Position numbers and translations under genes: made by a program
Shown: positions 5,166 to 8,937 of the stretch, piece after piece
How the letters are laid out: each line of letters starts with the position of its first letter
How positions within the stretch are numbered: the stretch's first letter is position 1
Assembly (NCBI GenBank): GCA_966252075.1
Contig: CBINNP010000145.1
Location: 1-8,937 of the forward strand
DNA length: 8,937 nucleotides
Reading direction: 5' to 3'
Source: Solimonas sp966252075
GTDB lineage: Bacteria; Pseudomonadota; Gammaproteobacteria; Nevskiales; Nevskiaceae
Notes under the pieces: model-generated
What the model was told of the DNA's origin: nothing
What the model saw: only the letters and a program-made list of their open reading frames with translations
The model's database searches: none

Positions 5166-8053
5166 TGGCCTGGTCGCTGCCGTGGTCACGCAAGTCCGAC
5201 GCATCGCCTGTTGACGCCGCGGATGCGACCGATGATGCCTGGGCACGGCACGTAACGGCCTTGGCGGCACAGGGTGTCGCCGAGCCGGGCAGCGCGCTCG
5301 GCCGGGGCCGGCGCAGACCGGCCACCCAGGCCGACCACGATGCGCTCTATGGCGTCGCGCCGTCGTTCGCGGACTTGCTGCCCTGGGTCGAGTACCTGCC
5401 CGGCAGCAAGTGCATGTTGCTGGAAGACGGCCAGTCGGTGGCGGCCTTCTTCGAACTGGCGCCGGTCGGCACCGAGGGCCGCGAGATGGCCTGGCTGTGG
5501 CAGGCGCGCGATGCGCTGGAGAACGCCCTGCAGGACTCCTTCGACGAGTTGGACGACAACCCCTGGGTAGTGCAGCTCTACGCCCAGGACGAGGCCGACT
5601 GGGACAACTATCTGCGCTCCCTGGCGAACTATCTGCAGCCGCGTGCGCAGGGCAGCGCGTTCAGCGACTTCTACCTGCGCTTCTTCGCCCATCACCTGCG
5701 GGCCATCGCCAAGCCGGGTGGCCTGTTTGAGGACACCACGGTGACGCGCCTGCCGTGGCGCGGCCAGGTGCGGCGCGTGCGCATGGTGGTCTACCGCCGC
5801 ACGTCCGCGGCCACGACCCCGCGGCGTGGCCAGTCGCCCGAGCAGGCGCTGACCACGATCTGCGACCGCCTCGCCGGCGGGCTGGCGAATGCCGGCGTGA
5901 AGGCTCGGCGTCTCGGCGCGGCGGACATCCACGCCTGGCTGCTGCGCTGGTTCAACCCGAATCCGACCTTGCTCGGCACCACTGCCGAAGATCGGGAACG
6001 CTTCTACGCGCTGACCCGCTACCCGGAAGAGCAGGAGGAGGGCGAGATCGAACTCGCCAGCGGCACCGACTTCGCGCAGCGCCTGTTCTTCGGCCAACCG
6101 CGCTCGGACGTGCCCAACGGCCTGTGGTTCTTCGACAGCATGCCGCATCGGGTGATCGTGATGGATCGCCTGCGCACGCCACCCGTGACCGGCCATCTGA
6201 CGGGCGAGACGCGCAAAGGCGGCGATGCCATGAACGCGCTGTTCGACCAGATGCCCGAGGATACGGTGATGTGCCTGACGCTGGTCGCCACACCCCAGGA
6301 CGTATTGGAGGCGCACCTCAACCACCTCGCCAGGAAGGCCGTCGGCGAAACCCTGGCCTCGGAGCAGACCCGGCAGGACGTGCAGCAGGCGCGCGGCCTG
6401 ATCGGCAGCGCGCACAAGCTCTACCGCGGCGCGCTGGCGTTCTACCTGCGCGGCCGCGACCTGGCCCAGCTCGATGCGCGCGGTCTGCAGCTCGTCAACG
6501 TGATGCTCAACGCCGGCCTGCAACCGGTACGCGAAGAGGACGAGGTGGCGCCGCTGAACAGCTATCTGCGCTGGCTGCCGTGCGTGTTCGATCCGGCTGC
6601 CGACAAGCGCCAGTGGTACACCCAGCTCATGTTCGCGCAACATGCGGCGAACCTGGCGCCGGTCTGGGGCCGCAGCCAGGGCACGGGGCATCCGGGCATC
6701 ACGTTCTTCAACCGCGGCGGCGGCCCGATCACCTTCGATCCGTTGAACCGTCTCGACCGGCAGATGAACGCGCATCTGTTCCTGTTCGGCCCCACGGGGT
6801 CGGGCAAGAGCGCGACGCTCAACAATATCCTGAATCAGGTGACGGCGATCTATCGGCCGCGCCTGTTCATCGTCGAGGCGGGCAACAGCTTCGGCCTGTT
6901 CGGCGACTTCGCGGCACGGTTGGGCCTCACCGTGCATCGGGTGAAGCTCGCGCCGGGTGCGGGCGTCAGTCTGGCCCCGTTCGCCGATGCCTGGCGCCTG
7001 GTCGATACGCCGAGCCAGGTACAGACGCTGGACGCCGATGCGCTCGACGAGGACCAGACCGATGCCGGCATGGCCGTGGAAGGCGATGAGCAGCGTGACG
7101 TGCTCGGCGAACTGGAGATCACCGCACGACTGATGATCACCGGCGGCGAGGACAAGGAAGAAGCGCGCATGACCCGCGCCGACCGCAGCCTGATCCGCCA
7201 GTGCATTCTCGATGCGGCACAGCACTGCGTAGCGGAGAAGCGCACGGTGCTGACCCGCGATGTGCGCGACGCGCTGCGCGAGCGCGCCCGCGATGCCACG
7301 CTGCCGGAGATGCGGCGCGCACGGCTGCTGGAGATGGCCGACGCCATGGACATGTTCTGCCAGGGCGTGGACGGCGAGATGTTCGACCGGTCCGGCACGC
7401 CGTGGCCCGAGGCGGACATCACCATCGTGGATCTCGCCACCTTCGCGCGCGAGGGCTACAACGCCCAGCTCTCGATCGCCTACATCTCGCTCATCAACAC
7501 CGTCAACAACATCGCCGAGCGCGACCAGTTCCTGGGCCGACCGATCATCAACGTGACGGACGAAGGCCACATCATCACGAAGAACCCGCTGCTCGCGCCC
7601 TACGTGGTCAAGATCACCAAGATGTGGCGCAAGCTCGGCGCCTGGTTCTGGCTCGCCACGCAGAACCTGGACGACCTGCCGAAAGCGGCCGAGCCCATGC
7701 TCAACATGATCGAGTGGTGGATCTGCCTGTCGATGCCGCCCGATGAAGTCGAGAAGATCGCGCGCTTCCGCGAACTCAACGAGTCGCAGAAGGCGCTGAT
7801 GCTCTCGGCCCGCAAGGAGGCCGGCAAGTTCTCCGAAGGCGTCATCCTGTCCAAGTCGATGGAAGTGCTGTTCCGCGCCGTGCCGCCCAGCCTCTACCTG
7901 GCGATGGCGATGACCGAGCCTGAGGAGAAGGCCGAACGCTTCCAGTTGATGCAGCAGCACGGCATCAGCGAGCTGGATGCCGCCTTCCGCGTGGCCGAGA
8001 AGGTCGACCGTGCGCGGGGCATCGACCCCCTGGCGCTGGACACGTTGGCCTGA
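5165..8053 (+). CDS. TraC/VirB4-like conjugative transfer ATPase, TIGR03744 (PFL_4706 family)
   Basis: This is a large cytoplasmic ATPase of 962 residues that powers pilus assembly and substrate transfer at the inner membrane. A TraC-type N-terminal region (about 1-500) precedes the motor domain. Walker A is GPTGSGKS at 542-549, with Lys548 as the phosphate-binding lysine. Walker B ends in NVTDEGH, with Asp799 and Glu800 as the expected metal and catalytic residues. A WFWLATQNLDDLP segment (827-839) resembles the Gln-containing sensor of VirB4 ATPases. Between Walker A and B lies an acidic stretch (614-645, 11 Asp/Glu) and a helical region. There is no signal peptide or membrane helix. All key residues are present and the frame is intact, so it looks functional. 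The ATG at 5165 is preferred over the adjacent TTG at 5162: GGAGG at 5153-5157 is well spaced, and the start overlaps the previous stop in TGATG. It is the largest gene of the train. Confidence 0.96.
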   Translation: MAWSLPWSRKSDASPVDAADATDDAWARHVTALAAQGVAEPGSALGRGRRRPATQADHDALYGVAPSFADLLPWVEYLPGSKCMLLEDGQSVAAFFELAPVGTEGREMAWLWQARDALENALQDSFDELDDNPWVVQLYAQDEADWDNYLRSLANYLQPRAQGSAFSDFYLRFFAHHLRAIAKPGGLFEDTTVTRLPWRGQVRRVRMVVYRRTSAATTPRRGQSPEQALTTICDRLAGGLANAGVKARRLGAADIHAWLLRWFNPNPTLLGTTAEDRERFYALTRYPEEQEEGEIELASGTDFAQRLFFGQPRSDVPNGLWFFDSMPHRVIVMDRLRTPPVTGHLTGETRKGGDAMNALFDQMPEDTVMCLTLVATPQDVLEAHLNHLARKAVGETLASEQTRQDVQQARGLIGSAHKLYRGALAFYLRGRDLAQLDARGLQLVNVMLNAGLQPVREEDEVAPLNSYLRWLPCVFDPAADKRQWYTQLMFAQHAANLAPVWGRSQGTGHPGITFFNRGGGPITFDPLNRLDRQMNAHLFLFGPTGSGKSATLNNILNQVTAIYRPRLFIVEAGNSFGLFGDFAARLGLTVHRVKLAPGAGVSLAPFADAWRLVDTPSQVQTLDADALDEDQTDAGMAVEGDEQRDVLGELEITARLMITGGEDKEEARMTRADRSLIRQCILDAAQHCVAEKRTVLTRDVRDALRERARDATLPEMRRARLLEMADAMDMFCQGVDGEMFDRSGTPWPEADITIVDLATFAREGYNAQLSIAYISLINTVNNIAERDQFLGRPIINVTDEGHIITKNPLLAPYVVKITKMWRKLGAWFWLATQNLDDLPKAAEPMLNMIEWWICLSMPPDEVEKIARFRELNESQKALMLSARKEAGKFSEGVILSKSMEVLFRAVPPSLYLAMAMTEPEEKAERFQLMQQHGISELDAAFRVAEKVDRARGIDPLALDTLA

Positions 8054-8066
8054 CGGGAGCGACACG

Positions 8067-8810
8067 ATGCGCATGCCTTCATTCGCCCGCCGTCATCCCT
8101 GGGTCGGCCTGCTGATCGTGGTGACGATTGCGGTGGCCTCGTGGATGCTGCTGCGCGCGCCGCATCCGGCAACCGAGTCCATGCCCCTGGCCGCCGCCGG
8201 GTCCGAAGCGTCGAAACCGGCCGGCCCGCCCTGGCTGTATGGCCGTGCAGAAGCGCGCTTCACGGTGGTCGGCTATGCCGACCTGGAGTGTCCGTACTGC
8301 CGGGCCTACTTCCCCGCGCTCAAGCGCTGGATCGACGCCCATCCCGAGGTGAACTGGCAGTGGCACCACCTGCCGCTGTCCATGCACGAGCCGGCCGCGA
8401 CTGCCGGGGCGCGCCTGGCCGAGTGCGCGGGCGAGACCGGCGGACATGCCACGTTCTGGCAAGCCGTGGCGTGGCTCTACGCGCACACCCGTGGCGACGG
8501 CCAGGGCCTGCCGGAGGGCCTGCGCTATCCCGAGCTCACGCCAGCCATGCAGGGTTGTCTCGACAGCGATCGCCCCGATGCCGTCATCCGTGCCCAGGCG
8601 GCGGAAGCAGCACAGCAGGGCATCGCGGCCACGCCGACCCTGCAACTGCGCGACCGCGAGTCCGGCAAGACCTTCCTGCTGCACGGCCCCGTCGAAGGCG
8701 ATGCCTTGCTGTCGGCCATCGACCTGCTCGCCGCCGGCAGCACAACCGTAGCCGAACCCGCCCATTCACCAGACATGCCCGCCGGCGTTGCCGGTGACAT
8801 GCCCAGGTAG
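8067..8810 (+). CDS. Membrane-anchored DsbA-like thiol oxidoreductase (thioredoxin fold)
   Basis: The product is 247 residues. A basic N-terminus and one hydrophobic helix (about 13-29) without an obvious cleavage site suggest an inner-membrane anchor facing the periplasm. The thioredoxin-fold domain (about 55-225) starts with a FTVVGYADLECPYC stretch. The active site is Cys75-Pro-Tyr-Cys78, and the cis-proline loop is Thr189-Pro190. CPYC and the helical insert between these two elements point to the DsbA/DsbG-like superfamily. Two further cysteines, 120 and 164, lie in the insert and might pair. The role is probably to form or repair disulfides in periplasmic parts of the transfer apparatus, as DsbC/TrbB-type proteins do in F-like systems (inferred). 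The start at 8067 has GGGAG at 8055-8059, 7 nt upstream, and lies 13 nt after the ATPase stop, so it belongs to the same unit. The open frame upstream of it lies within the ATPase gene. The last 25 residues are low-complexity. Confidence 0.9.
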   Translation: MRMPSFARRHPWVGLLIVVTIAVASWMLLRAPHPATESMPLAAAGSEASKPAGPPWLYGRAEARFTVVGYADLECPYCRAYFPALKRWIDAHPEVNWQWHHLPLSMHEPAATAGARLAECAGETGGHATFWQAVAWLYAHTRGDGQGLPEGLRYPELTPAMQGCLDSDRPDAVIRAQAAEAAQQGIAATPTLQLRDRESGKTFLLHGPVEGDALLSAIDLLAAGSTTVAEPAHSPDMPAGVAGDMPR

Positions 8811-8937
8811 CCATCGATCTTCAAGGCTGCGGCGCGGCTCGTCCGCGTTGATCGAAACCCGTTCGCATCGCATCCCTTGACGCGAACAGCCACCGCATCC
8901 GCGGTGGTGGATGCCCGCTCGTCACCCGTTCCATCCC
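8811..8937. other. Non-coding tail after the oxidoreductase gene, with several small inverted repeats
   Basis: No convincing reading frame starts in these 127 nt before the window ends. The stretch contains CGCGG/CCGCG (8833-8837/8843-8847, 5-nt loop), GTTCGC/GCGAAC (8861-8866/8882-8887, 15-nt loop) and the stronger hairpin at 8890-8907. It could be the end of the transcript or a leader for the next gene. The sequence does not decide between these. Confidence 0.5.
8890..8907 (+). terminator. GC-rich hairpin without a T-run, possible weak terminator or attenuator
   Basis: CCACCGC (8890-8896) pairs perfectly with GCGGTGG (8901-8907) around the loop ATCC. No run of T follows, so it does not meet the usual pattern of an intrinsic terminator. 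An alternative pairing, GCATCC (8895-8900) with GGATGC (8909-8914), shares bases with it. The two structures would therefore exclude each other. Confidence 0.25.

Larger units (their letters stand above)
312..8810 (+). other. Putative transfer operon: ten co-directional, coupled genes of a genomic-island type T4SS
   Basis: Junctions in order are: overlap 4, gap 22, gap 12, overlap 4, overlap 4, overlap 11, overlap 20, overlap 1, gap 13. No space remains for internal promoters or terminators except possibly the 22-nt gap at 914-935, so a single transcript with translational coupling is likely. The order matches that of ICE transfer regions of the PFGI-1/ICEclc/ICEHin1056 type. Upstream and downstream parts of such regions (coupling protein, TraU/TraN/TraG-like genes) are not in the window. 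Confidence 0.85.

Noticed and set aside
7977..8066. N-terminal extension of the DsbA-like gene into the ATPase gene
   Set aside because: The ATG at 8067 has a good ribosome site and places the membrane anchor at the N-terminus. The extension is shadow sequence.
5186..8074. A 962-residue open frame on the minus strand opposite the ATPase gene
   Set aside because: It mirrors the ATPase codon by codon and is rich in Arg/Ala/Gly/His/Gln, the expected result of high third-position GC. The + strand frame has Walker A, Walker B and family features; the antisense frame has none.
1..8937. CRISPR array, tRNA/rRNA genes, insertion sequences or attachment sites
   Set aside because: No spaced direct repeats, cloverleaf, transposase-like frame or terminal inverted repeats were seen on either strand.

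Overview
The window is a high-GC stretch of proteobacterial accessory DNA. It carries the middle of a conjugative-transfer (type IV secretion, mating-pair formation) gene cluster of an integrative and conjugative element (ICE) of the genomic-island type, the class that includes ICEclc, PAPI-1, PFGI-1 and ICEHin1056. The host is probably a high-GC beta- or gammaproteobacterium, such as a Pseudomonas, Xanthomonas/Stenotrophomonas, Bordetella or Burkholderia relative. The sequence alone does not settle the genus. No integrase, attachment site, relaxase or coupling protein lies inside the window, so the ICE assignment rests on the gene set and its order.

Layout, all on the + strand: (1) 1-182, the 3' end of an unrecognised Cys/Trp-rich gene with visibly lower GC. 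(2) 183-311, a non-coding leader. (3) 312-8053, nine tightly packed genes: RAQPRD-family protein, TIGR03758/DUF3262, TIGR03745/DUF2976, TIGR03750/DUF3487, TIGR03746/DUF2895, TIGR03749/DUF3438, TIGR03752, a TIGR03751 lipoprotein and the TIGR03744 ATPase. (4) 8067-8810, a membrane-anchored DsbA-like thioredoxin-fold protein. (5) 8811-8937, a non-coding tail rich in small inverted repeats. Junctions are overlaps of 1-20 nt or gaps of 12-22 nt, so 312-8810 looks like one translationally coupled transcription unit.

How the genes fit together: by topology and order the series parallels the F-plasmid traA-L-E-K-B-V-C block. It has small two-helix membrane proteins (pilin-like), a TraL/VirB3-like protein, a TraE/VirB8-like protein, a TraK/VirB9-like secretin-type protein, a TraB/VirB10-like scaffold, a TraV/VirB7-like lipoprotein, and the TraC/VirB4-like ATPase that powers pilus assembly. 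The DsbA-like protein probably forms disulfides in periplasmic parts of the machine. Two of those, the TraE-like and TraB-like proteins, contain exactly two cysteines each.

No new system such as a defence locus, CRISPR array, RNA gene or transposon is visible. The most interesting points are a possible pilin-like paralogy between the two small membrane proteins, the paired cysteines next to a dedicated oxidoreductase, the foreign-looking gene end upstream, and the mutually exclusive hairpins downstream.
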